From: Candidatus Sumerlaeota bacterium
Lineage (GTDB): Bacteria; Sumerlaeota; T1SED10-198M
Direction of reading: 5' to 3'
Assembly (NCBI GenBank): GCA_003554345.1
Contig: PWGE01000002.1
Coordinates: 1 to 16,077, forward strand
DNA: 16,077 bases
This document shows, piece after piece, positions 1 through 7,079 of this stretch (position 1 is its first letter; the number at the start of each line of letters is the position of its first letter). The notes beneath the pieces were generated by a model. The model saw nothing but the letters and a program-made list of their open reading frames with translations. It did no database searches and was not told the origin of the DNA. The position numbers and the translations under genes are program-made.

Positions 1-126
1 AAGGCCCTTTTAAAGGATAAAAAGCATCGTGTTCGCTATGCCAATCTGTGCCAGAAATATTCACAACGTTTCTCTATGAAACGACATGTGCGTCGCTTTC
101 TGGAATTGATTGAAGAGTCTTCTTAA
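1..126 (+). CDS. C-terminal fragment of a probable GT4-family glycosyltransferase
   Basis: The window opens inside a plus-strand reading frame that gives 41 residues before a TAA stop at 124-126. The peptide is basic and amphipathic. It reads ALLKDKKHRVRYANL, then QKYSQRFSMKRHVRRFLELI. This is the usual pattern of the last helix of group-1 (GT4) glycosyltransferases, where a run of Arg/Lys residues is followed by a 'xRFSWxxxxxxLLxLY'-like ending. The catalytic domains lie outside the window, so neither donor nor acceptor can be inferred. The stop interlocks with the clpC stop on the other strand, so no intergenic space separates the two genes. The reading as a real gene end is fairly secure; the family assignment rests only on this short tail. 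A nearby DegT-type aminotransferase is compatible with cell-surface sugar metabolism but is not linked to this gene in an operon. Confidence 0.5.
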   Translation, partial: KALLKDKKHRVRYANLCQKYSQRFSMKRHVRRFLELIEESS

Positions 127-2855
127 GAAGACCGACTGTATTGTACTTTTTTTGTTAAGGGAACGACATCCTTTATCTGGAGCTTGTCATTTTGCAGGGA
201 AATGATGATTTTGTTTCCGGATTTGACTTTTTTCTTCAGGATGGCGTTTACCACTGAGGCTTCCAGATATTGTTCGAGGAATCTTTTAATAGGCCGGGCT
301 CCATACTGAGGATCAAATTGATGACGTATAATCCAGTTTTTAGCAGGAGTGGTGAATTCAATCTTAATCTTCCGTGAGGCGAGACGTTCATTAATTTCTT
401 CCACGAACAGGTCGAATATCTGGGATAGTACCTTATGCGTTAAAGGATTGAAGATAATCAGATTATCGATACGGTTAATAAATTCAGGTTTAAAGAATTT
501 GTTAACGTCTTTCTTTATTTCAGCCTGAAGCCGCTTGTGATTTAATGCTTTTTCTTCCCGGTTTTCTCTTGAAAATCCCAGATGACCACTTTGTTTTAAC
601 CGATGGGTTCCGAGGTTGGAGGTCATAATAATAACCGTGTTCCTGAAATCCACCTTGTGTCCGAGACTGTCGGTAATGATACCGTTATCGAAAATCTGGA
701 GAAGAATGTTAAACACATCTGGATGGGCTTTTTCAATCTCATCAAGGAGAACTATGGAAAAAGGATGGCGGCGTATCTTTTCTGTTAAGATGCCTCCTTC
801 TTCATAACCGATATATCCGGGAGGTGCACCCACCAGACGGCTGACATTAAACTTTTCCATATACTCCGACATATCGGTTCGAATGAGAGCGTCTTCTGTA
901 TCAAATAACGTTTCTGCCAGAGTACGGGCTAATGCAGTTTTCCCCACACCGGAATAACCAAGGAAAAGAAATACCCCTAACGGTCTCTTTGGATCCTTCA
1001 GTCCGGAACGAGCTTTCCTCAGGGTGTTGGCGATAATCTTTACGGCTTCATCCTGTCCTTTTATTTTCCTGGAGATTTCATTTTCAAGATTAAGTAAACG
1101 GTCGATTTCAGAACGGTTTATTCTTTCCAGAGGAATCCCCGTCCATCGGGAGACTACTTTTCCGATACTTTCAGGGGTGATTTTAGAGGGTCGTAGCGTT
1201 TTATCGTTCATCTTCTTGTATTGATGAACCAATCTCTTTTTTATCTTTTTTTCTTCATCCAGGAGGCTCTGTAATTCATCGAGCCTTTCGTAATGAGGTG
1301 ACTTTACATCACCTTCTTTTTGGGTTTGTTCCAGAAAATTTTCTTTTTTTCGGCTCTTTTCATGGCTGATGTTAAGGAGTCGCTCTTCAGACCGATTGAT
1401 ATCGGAGGTAAGTTCAGAGTTTTGAATGCGCAGAAAGGAACCAGCTTCATCAATGAGATCAATTGCTTTGTCCGGCAAGAAACGATCCGTAATATACCTT
1501 ACGGAGAGATTGACGGCGGCTTCCAGAGAATCCTGCGAATACTGCACCTGGTGAAACTGTTCGTAATGCTTTTTTATGCCCTTCAATATATCGACAGTGT
1601 CACTGGTGGTAGGCGGGTCAACCAGAATCTTTTGAAAACGACGCTCTAATGCCCCGTCTTTTTCAACAAACTTTCGATATTCAGCAAGTGTGGTGGCACC
1701 AATGCACTGGATCTCTCCCCGGGAAAGCGCTGGTTTGAAAATGTTTGAAGCATCCAGGGTGCCTTCAGCAGAACCTGTTCCTACCAGTGTATGCATTTCA
1801 TCAAGGAAAAGAATGATATTGCCATCTTTCCTGACTTCTTGAATGATTCCTTTTATTTTTTCCTCAAACTGGCCACGATATTTGGTGCCGGCAACAATAG
1901 ATGCCAGATCGAGAACAAGAATCCTCTTCTGAACAAGAAAGTCAGGCACTTCTCTTCGGTTAATCAGTTGAGCAAGACCCTCTACAATAGCTGTTTTCCC
2001 TACGCCGGGTTCACCAATCAGGACAGGATTGTTTTTATAACGCCGGCAAAGTATCTGAAGAAGTCGTTGTATTTCATTTTCCCTTCCAATAATAGGGTCA
2101 AGTTTCCCTTTCTCTGCCATAAGGGTTAGATCATAGGCATATTTCATCAGGAAATTTGAACTGGCTCTGCTGGCTCGTTGCTGGGATTGCTGGTAACGGG
2201 AGCGTGAAAACCTGTGGTCCCGTGACTGACGGTCTTTTCCCTTTTTATCATCTTCCGAATTGAGATATAAATCATTCAATTCTTCCATCTCATCTGCTTC
2301 TTCTTCGTCTTCATCATCCTCTTCCTCTTGATCATCAGCCAGTCGGTTATTGTCAAACTGAAAAAGATTGAGGATATCCTTTTCATTGTTTATCAATCGG
2401 AATTCTATGTGTTTAAGCCCCTCATCAGTTTCGAGATGAGAAAGGTCGAGATATTGCAACAGCACTTTAAAAGCATAAAGGCTGGGTGTCCGAAAAATTG
2501 CAAGAAACACATCTGTGGTGTCCACCCGTGATTTTTTCAAAAACCGTGCAATGACCTCGGCTTCTTGAATGAGTTGTATGGTTATGGGGGGAATGCTGGC
2601 CCTTGTTTTGTCTCTTTGGCTTTTAGCCGGTGTCACATAATCTAACAACTTCTCTCTGAGTTCCAGGATTTTTTCTTCAGGTAATATCTCTGAAATAATT
2701 CGGTGTGCCTTGCATTGCGGGAAGTCGATCATGGTGATAAGCAATATTTCCGGGGCAATTTCGTAACTTCTCACTTTTTTTGTCACAAATTCCCGTGACA
2801 TATGCAGGAGTGCTTTTAATTCTGGTGAAGGTTCTATATTAAAATTGTTGAACAT
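123..2855 (-). CDS. clpC: ATP-dependent Clp protease ATP-binding subunit ClpC-like (AAA+ unfoldase)
   Basis: Cytosolic AAA+ unfoldase expected to feed substrates to ClpP. Of its 910 residues, 1-145 are two Clp-N repeats. Residues 174-204 are an extremely acidic stretch followed by a basic Arg/Ser/Gln-rich stretch to about 231. D1 has Walker A GEPGVGKT at 281-288, Walker B ending LFLDE at 349-353 and arginines at 405-406. A short ClpC-type middle domain spans about 485-555. D2 has Walker A GYSGVGKT at 633-640, Walker B IVLLDE at 701-706 and sensor-2 GAR at 852-854. The short middle domain argues against ClpB. The LGF tripeptide at 759-761 sits where ClpC and ClpA carry their ClpP-docking loop, so the protein is predicted to be proteolytic. 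ClpC is usually near 810-850 residues; much of the excess is the charged linker. GAGGTGA lies 7 bases before the ATG and fixes the start. A promoter candidate lies about 95 bases upstream. No clpP is in the window. Confidence 0.93.
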   Translation of the reverse strand: MFNNFNIEPSPELKALLHMSREFVTKKVRSYEIAPEILLITMIDFPQCKAHRIISEILPEEKILELREKLLDYVTPAKSQRDKTRASIPPITIQLIQEAEVIARFLKKSRVDTTDVFLAIFRTPSLYAFKVLLQYLDLSHLETDEGLKHIEFRLINNEKDILNLFQFDNNRLADDQEEEDDEDEEEADEMEELNDLYLNSEDDKKGKDRQSRDHRFSRSRYQQSQQRASRASSNFLMKYAYDLTLMAEKGKLDPIIGRENEIQRLLQILCRRYKNNPVLIGEPGVGKTAIVEGLAQLINRREVPDFLVQKRILVLDLASIVAGTKYRGQFEEKIKGIIQEVRKDGNIILFLDEMHTLVGTGSAEGTLDASNIFKPALSRGEIQCIGATTLAEYRKFVEKDGALERRFQKILVDPPTTSDTVDILKGIKKHYEQFHQVQYSQDSLEAAVNLSVRYITDRFLPDKAIDLIDEAGSFLRIQNSELTSDINRSEERLLNISHEKSRKKENFLEQTQKEGDVKSPHYERLDELQSLLDEEKKIKKRLVHQYKKMNDKTLRPSKITPESIGKVVSRWTGIPLERINRSEIDRLLNLENEISRKIKGQDEAVKIIANTLRKARSGLKDPKRPLGVFLFLGYSGVGKTALARTLAETLFDTEDALIRTDMSEYMEKFNVSRLVGAPPGYIGYEEGGILTEKIRRHPFSIVLLDEIEKAHPDVFNILLQIFDNGIITDSLGHKVDFRNTVIIMTSNLGTHRLKQSGHLGFSRENREEKALNHKRLQAEIKKDVNKFFKPEFINRIDNLIIFNPLTHKVLSQIFDLFVEEINERLASRKIKIEFTTPAKNWIIRHQFDPQYGARPIKRFLEQYLEASVVNAILKKKVKSGNKIIISLQNDKLQIKDVVPLTKKVQYSRSS

Positions 2856-2908
2856 TTTCTGCTCACCTCTTTCTCCGGCGATCAGAATATTTATCTGACT
2901 TTTAAAGA

Positions 2909-2933
2909 GAAGGACGCTTTATATTTGTCCTTC
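2909..2933 (-). other. Inverted repeat in the degT-clpC gap (leader hairpin or weak terminator)
   Basis: GAAGGAC and GTCCTTC form a perfect 7-base-pair stem around an 11-base loop. Read on the minus strand it lies downstream of the clpC promoter candidate, so it would fold in the clpC 5' leader. It is followed by TCTCTTT, which could make it a weak intrinsic terminator for the degT transcript or an attenuator for clpC. The stem is short and the U run imperfect, so the role is uncertain. A smaller dyad, TCAGA-7-TCTGA at 2882-2898, lies between it and the clpC ribosome binding site. Confidence 0.35.
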
Positions 2934-2950
2934 CTTCTTTCTTTCTTTCT
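2928..2950. repeat. Polypurine/polypyrimidine tetranucleotide tract
   Basis: The plus strand shows TCC-TTCC followed by three tandem CTTT units and a partial fourth (2937-2950). On the clpC-sense strand this is an AAAG/AAGG-type purine tract that begins one base after the -10 hexamer candidate, so it would form the first transcribed bases of clpC mRNA. Such short tandem tracts can vary in length by polymerase slippage. Here the copy number is low. Confidence 0.5.
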
Positions 2951-2977
2951 ATTATAAACCGTTGTATCTTTTTTCAA
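2951..2977 (-). promoter_or_regulatory. Candidate sigma70-type promoter for clpC
   Basis: On the minus strand TTGAAA (2972-2977) and a perfect TATAAT (2951-2956) are separated by 15 bases, which is shorter than the optimal 17. Transcription would start near 2944 and leave a leader of about 90 bases before the clpC ATG. I see no convincing CIRCE or CtsR-type operator; only the small dyads at 2882-2898 and 2909-2933 follow. Confidence 0.45.
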
Positions 2978-2982
2978 TACCT

Positions 2983-4140
2983 TTACTGATTGAGCCGGAA
3001 TTGTTCTTTTTCTAAACCTGTTCTAATTATACCACAAATCAGCTCTATTTCATGCTGTTTTATTGAAGGAAAGAGGGGAAGGGTTAAACAGCATTCCGCG
3101 TAGGTTTCTGTATGAGGCACATCTGCCTTGAAAGAAGTATAAGCAGTAAAAAGATGGATTGGGGGATAATGAAGAGAGGTTTGTATGCCTTCTTTTGTGA
3201 GAAGGGAAGCGATCTTTGAACGTTGCAAATTGCTGGAAAATACCACCGGGAAAATATAATGAGAGGATGGTAAGTTCATACTGTAGAAAGGAAGCGTTAT
3301 TTGCTGTAAAGATGCAAGCAAATTCCAGTAATTGTTTGTTACTTCCTTACGGCGCTGATTTAAGTGGGAAAGTTTTTTTAACTGTACCAGGCCAAGGGTG
3401 CTTCTTATGTCATCAATACGATAATTAAATCCAGGTTGGGTGACGTCATATTGGAAGGAATGTCCTTTGTGTTTATCCCAGGAAAGAGTGCTCATGCCGT
3501 GGGAACGTAAAAGTTTGCAGAGGTTATGCTTTCCCAGGCTTTTACTTATCAGCATTCCCCCTTCTGCGGTAGTAATATTTTTATTTGCAAAAAAACTAAA
3601 ACATCCAAATTCACCAAAAGTGCCCAGAAATTGCTGTTTATATTTAACAAAGGGACTGTGGGCACAATCTTCTATCACGGGAATATTATGCTTTTCGGCT
3701 ATTTTTGTAATCTCATCAACAGGAGCTGGATAACCGGCATAGTGAACAACAAGAATAGCCGCTGTTTGGGGTGATATCTTTTGTTCAACTTCTCTGGGAG
3801 AGATGACAGGGTAGGTATTACTGCAGATATCTGCAAATACCGGCCTGGCACCTTGCTGTATTATACAGTTGGCGTCAGCAACAAAAGTTAATGAAGGGAG
3901 GATGACTTCCTGGCCAGGTCGAATATCCAGTGCCTGCAAAGCAAGAGAAATGGCAGCAGTACCACTGGAAACGGCTAATGATGGATAACTGTACATATTT
4001 GACCAGCTGTCTTCAAACTTGCGCGTTTGGGGACCCATGCTGATCCACCCTGAATCCAGGGCTCTGGTTAAGGCCTGTTTTTCTTCCTCATCGAAAGAAA
4101 GTGAAAAAAGGGGGATACGCCATGATTGTGATTGTTTCAT
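2983..4140 (-). CDS. DegT/DnrJ/EryC1/StrS-family PLP-dependent aminotransferase
   Basis: Fold-type I PLP enzyme of 385 residues, a normal length for sugar aminotransferases that place an amino group on nucleotide-linked keto-sugars for surface polysaccharides, lipopolysaccharide or glycoprotein glycans. Visible motifs are the N-terminal GWISMGPQTRKFE (31-43), SSGTAA (58-63) that contacts the cofactor phosphate, IEDCAH (156-161) whose Asp158 would pair with the pyridine nitrogen, and FFANKNITTAEGG (183-195), in which Lys187 is the expected Schiff-base lysine. NYRIDDI (239-245) is also typical. The catalytic residues appear intact. Its ATG overlaps the TGA of the upstream peptidase as ATGA and has no well-placed Shine-Dalgarno of its own, so translation is probably coupled. 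The sugar substrate cannot be read, because no dehydratase, epimerase or nucleotidyltransferase gene is adjacent. A relative acting on another keto substrate is possible. Confidence 0.88.
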   Translation of the reverse strand: MKQSQSWRIPLFSLSFDEEEKQALTRALDSGWISMGPQTRKFEDSWSNMYSYPSLAVSSGTAAISLALQALDIRPGQEVILPSLTFVADANCIIQQGARPVFADICSNTYPVISPREVEQKISPQTAAILVVHYAGYPAPVDEITKIAEKHNIPVIEDCAHSPFVKYKQQFLGTFGEFGCFSFFANKNITTAEGGMLISKSLGKHNLCKLLRSHGMSTLSWDKHKGHSFQYDVTQPGFNYRIDDIRSTLGLVQLKKLSHLNQRRKEVTNNYWNLLASLQQITLPFYSMNLPSSHYIFPVVFSSNLQRSKIASLLTKEGIQTSLHYPPIHLFTAYTSFKADVPHTETYAECCLTLPLFPSIKQHEIELICGIIRTGLEKEQFRLNQ

Positions 4141-5246
4141 TTTTTGAAAGTGAATTCTCCATTACTGTAAATGGTCTGACCATCAGCAGTGATTTTACCT
4201 TCTTCCAGCGTGGAAATCATATCCCAGTGAATGGCTGATTCATTTTTTCCTCCAGCTTCTTCCATTGCTTTTCCCACCGCTATATGAAAAGTGCCTCCAA
4301 TTTTTTCGTCAAAAAGAATGTTTCTGGTAAAACGGCTGATATCCTCGTTCATACCCAGTGCTATTTCGCCAACATAACGGGCTCCTTTATCAGTATCCAG
4401 CATTGAATGCAGGAAGGGTTCATTTTTTTGTGCTGTGGCTTTTACTACTTTCCCTTCCTTGAAGGTCAACTCAACTCCATGAACCTCACGCCCTTTGAAA
4501 ACGGCGGGATAGGTGAAGAATACTTTTCCTTCGACACTCTTTTTTAAGGGAGAAATGAAAATTTCCCCATCAGGAAAATTTTCTTTTCCATCACAATTTA
4601 TCCATTTTCGACTTTCATCAACCATGAAAGTAATATCAGCATGGGGTGTCTGAATGCGGAATTTTTGGTAGACGGTAAGTTGTTTGATAAGACGGGCCTG
4701 GAATGCCGATTGTTTTTTCCAGGCTGCTATTGGGTCAGGATTATTGACCTTGGCAGCATGATACACAAAGTCTTCATATTCCTGTAAAGGCAGGTCGGCT
4801 TCCTGAGCAAGTGATGAGGTTGGAAAAAGGGTTCCGCACCAGCGCAATTCCCCTTCCGAACTTCTCTTGAAAAAGCGACGGTAAAAGGGAAGTAATGACT
4901 TTTGGTGTAAAGATTGTCTGGAAGGATCGATTGTTGATTGGTTCCGGGTATTTTCTTCAGCCCAGATGGTTAAGTAGGCATCCACTTTTTCTACTTCGTT
5001 CTTAAGAAGAGGTGATAGATATTGTAATTGATGGTCTGAAGCATTTTTATAAAAACTATAAGAAAGCTCGTCCCACGTGACTTTTACAGTGGGATGAGCG
5101 CCCTTCTTTAAAGCAAGATTGTATACTTCAGTGATCAGCGGTCGGCCGGCAATGTTACCTGCTATAATGAAGAGGTCGTTTTTTTGTATTTTTAAAGAGT
5201 AGTCTACTAAAATTTTTGCCATTTTCCTCGTTCTCTGGTCTATCAT
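4137..5246 (-). CDS. M29-family aminopeptidase (AmpS/PepS/thermophilic aminopeptidase type)
   Basis: A 369-residue cytosolic metallo-aminopeptidase of family M29, which removes N-terminal residues from peptides with two divalent metal ions. Family hallmarks are in the C-terminal half: ENFPDGEIF (222-230), RYVGEIALG (290-298), the GGTFHIAVG segment (318-325) and SAIHWDMI (337-344). By comparison with the family, Glu228, Glu294, His321, His340 and Asp342 are the likely metal ligands. The length is slightly shorter than the roughly 410 residues of well-studied members; the N-terminal domain beginning KMAKILVDYSLKI is complete in outline. AGGAG lies 9 bases before the chosen ATG, which supports this start over an in-frame ATG at codon 9. 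The gene leads a two-gene unit with the aminotransferase and has its own promoter candidate. The family is secure; the precise peptide specificity is not visible. Confidence 0.87.
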   Translation of the reverse strand: MIDQRTRKMAKILVDYSLKIQKNDLFIIAGNIAGRPLITEVYNLALKKGAHPTVKVTWDELSYSFYKNASDHQLQYLSPLLKNEVEKVDAYLTIWAEENTRNQSTIDPSRQSLHQKSLLPFYRRFFKRSSEGELRWCGTLFPTSSLAQEADLPLQEYEDFVYHAAKVNNPDPIAAWKKQSAFQARLIKQLTVYQKFRIQTPHADITFMVDESRKWINCDGKENFPDGEIFISPLKKSVEGKVFFTYPAVFKGREVHGVELTFKEGKVVKATAQKNEPFLHSMLDTDKGARYVGEIALGMNEDISRFTRNILFDEKIGGTFHIAVGKAMEEAGGKNESAIHWDMISTLEEGKITADGQTIYSNGEFTFKK

Positions 5247-5326
5247 CGTTTATTTCTCCTTTCATGGTTATGGTTTATTAAAGATTAAAGTAAGAGGTTT
5301 TCTCTGCGAAGTGATTCATATGATAG

Positions 5327-5357
5327 ATTATACTCGGAGCAACTTTAAGAGCAACAA
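5327..5357 (-). promoter_or_regulatory. Candidate promoter for the peptidase-aminotransferase unit
   Basis: On the minus strand a perfect TATAAT (5327-5332) lies 16 bases after TTGCTC (5349-5354) or 19 after TTGTTG (5352-5357). The start point would fall near 5320, leaving a leader of about 75 bases. A direct repeat GAGCAAC at 5337-5343 and 5349-5355 (plus-strand reading, 12-base period) covers the spacer and -35 region and could be a regulator site. The rest of the 178-base gap (5247-5424) shows only the AGGAG ribosome binding site and no clear terminator for metG. Confidence 0.45.
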
Positions 5358-5424
5358 TTGGCAGTGTGACATATATTGTGGAGAGGGGAATGAGTCTGCC
5401 ATCCTGTTGTATCCCCGGGAGCTA

Positions 5425-6954
5425 TTACAGTTCCAGCCTTGGAAAAGGTATTTCCCCGGGAACAACTTTCCATTTCTGTTGGTTAATATATTTTTCCTGC
5501 AGCCTGTTATAGGTGCTTTCTGCAAGTCTGTCTTCAAATCCAAGAATTTCCCACATTTTCTGGGCGCTGGTAGGTATGAGAGGATACAGATTAAGGGTTA
5601 TTTCTGCGATGGCATAGAGAAGGGTCAACATTATTTGTTGAAGATATTCTTCATTGTCCGTTTTGGCTACTTTCCATGGTTCTTTTTGTACGATGAAACT
5701 GTTACTGGCATCAGCGACTTCATTGATGGCCTTGCTGATTTCATGCAGGGAGAGAGTGTGGTAACTCTCTTCAATCTTTTTCGACAGTTGTCTGCTGCTT
5801 GTTATCAGAGTCTGGCAGGCATTATCTTCGATTTCTATTCGGGGCAAAGAACAATTAAAATATTTCTTAATCATGCTGACGGTACGATTCAGGAGATTGC
5901 CAATACAGTTTGCCAGGTCTGCATTATATTTCTGGACAAGCTTTTCTTCGGAGTAATCTCCATCACTTCCAAAGTTAATCTGGGAAGAAAGGTAATAACG
6001 CAGAGCATCGGTGGTAAATTTTTCTGTAATAACAAAGGGGTCAATACTGTTTCCCAGTGATTTGCTCATTTTCTCTCCACCTATTGTCAGCCAGCCGTGA
6101 CTGAAAACCTTTTGGGGAAGGGGAATGCCTGCAGACATAAGCATACATGGCCATATAACGGCATGGAACCAGGCAATTTCTTTTCCGATAAGATGAAGAT
6201 CAGCAGGCCATAATGGTTGGCAGGGACTGTTTTCATCAAAATAATTGATTCCCGATAGGTAATTAATGAGAGCATCAAACCAGACATAAATGACGTGGTC
6301 ATCATCGTGAGGAACAGGTATTCCCCACCTGAATGTGGTTCGGCTTACGCTGAGGTCATTGACACCTTCTTCCAGACGGGCAAGTATTTCGTTTCTTTTC
6401 CATTCAGGTTCACAGAATGAGGGGTTTTCTTTGATGTGTTTTTGGATGATTGGGGCGTATTTTGATAGTCTGAAAAAATAGGTTTCTTCAGATAACTCTT
6501 CTACTTCCCGACTACAATCCGGACAGTATTTTTTTTCTTCCAGCTGGGTTTGTGACCAGAAACTTTCGCAGGGAACACAGTATAAACCGGTGTAAAGCCC
6601 TTTGTATATATCGTTGTTTTCTTTTATCAAGGAAAAAAGTTTTTGGACTGTTTTGGTGTGTCGTTCTTCTGTGGTGCGGATAAAATCGTCGTTGGAAATA
6701 TGGAGAGCTTCTCCCATTTTTTTAAAAGAGGCAACCATGTCATCTGCAAATTCCTGGGGAGAACATCCCTGCTCTTCTGCAGCACGTTGAATCTTTTGAC
6801 CGTGCTCATCTGTTCCTGTCAAAAAGAAAACTTTATTGCCCTGGAAACGACGGAAACGTGCCAGAATGTCTGCAATAATAGACGTATAACTATGACCTAT
6901 ATGAGGTTGAGCGTTAATATAGTAAATGGGGGTTGTGATATAATATGTCTGCAT
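5425..6954 (-). CDS. metG: Methionyl-tRNA synthetase
   Basis: Class I aminoacyl-tRNA synthetase that charges tRNA-Met and initiator tRNA in the cytoplasm. The 509-residue protein begins YYITTPIYYINAQPHIGH, with the HIGH signature at 18-21, and has GGEKMSKSL with KMSKS at 295-299. Between them is a single zinc knuckle, Cys126-x2-Cys129 paired with Cys144-x2-Cys147, followed by FDALINYL (226-233) and a C-terminal anticodon-binding helical bundle with the conserved EPWK-type element at 425-428. It lacks the extra C-terminal tRNA-binding domain found in longer forms, which is common. AGGAG lies 11 bases before the ATG, with a nearer GGA-containing stretch. The gene sits 125 bases after the RACo-like gene and has its own promoter candidate, so it is probably transcribed separately, although no terminator separates them. 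All key motifs are intact. Confidence 0.97.
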   Translation of the reverse strand: MQTYYITTPIYYINAQPHIGHSYTSIIADILARFRRFQGNKVFFLTGTDEHGQKIQRAAEEQGCSPQEFADDMVASFKKMGEALHISNDDFIRTTEERHTKTVQKLFSLIKENNDIYKGLYTGLYCVPCESFWSQTQLEEKKYCPDCSREVEELSEETYFFRLSKYAPIIQKHIKENPSFCEPEWKRNEILARLEEGVNDLSVSRTTFRWGIPVPHDDDHVIYVWFDALINYLSGINYFDENSPCQPLWPADLHLIGKEIAWFHAVIWPCMLMSAGIPLPQKVFSHGWLTIGGEKMSKSLGNSIDPFVITEKFTTDALRYYLSSQINFGSDGDYSEEKLVQKYNADLANCIGNLLNRTVSMIKKYFNCSLPRIEIEDNACQTLITSSRQLSKKIEESYHTLSLHEISKAINEVADASNSFIVQKEPWKVAKTDNEEYLQQIMLTLLYAIAEITLNLYPLIPTSAQKMWEILGFEDRLAESTYNRLQEKYINQQKWKVVPGEIPFPRLEL

Positions 6955-7003
6955 GCTTTTCCTTTCTCCTTTTTCTGCGGGATGGTAAATATTTTTTTAT
7001 AAT

Positions 7004-7031
7004 ATTGTATAGGTCTTTCGATGTATTACAA
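7004..7031 (-). promoter_or_regulatory. Candidate promoter for metG
   Basis: On the minus strand TTGTAA (7026-7031) is followed after 16 bases by TACAAT (7004-7009), a near-consensus -10. Transcription would begin around 6997, giving a 5' leader of roughly 40 bases. That is too short for a T-box, and no specifier hairpin is visible. The surrounding 125-base gap holds no clear terminator for the upstream gene. Confidence 0.4.
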
Positions 7032-7079
7032 GGTGATTAACCAATCTGCAGGTCAGAATGAGTTTTCTAATGAACAGTT

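Noticed and set aside
1791-2129. A 112-codon plus-strand frame inside clpC
   Set aside because: It runs antisense through the first ATPase domain, with no start signal and no family resemblance.
5412-5460. Two copies of TCCCCGGGA near the metG stop, considered as a terminator
   Set aside because: Each copy is itself almost palindromic and they are direct repeats. No U run follows on the metG strand, and the second copy lies in metG coding sequence.
5311-6060. A 249-codon plus-strand open frame starting in the metG-peptidase gap
   Set aside because: Most of it is the reverse strand of the metG 3' half. It has no ribosome binding site or recognisable domain, and metG is certain on the other strand.
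6955-7079. A T-box riboswitch before metG
   Set aside because: The gap is only 125 bases and the predicted leader about 40. No T-box core sequence or terminator stem is visible.
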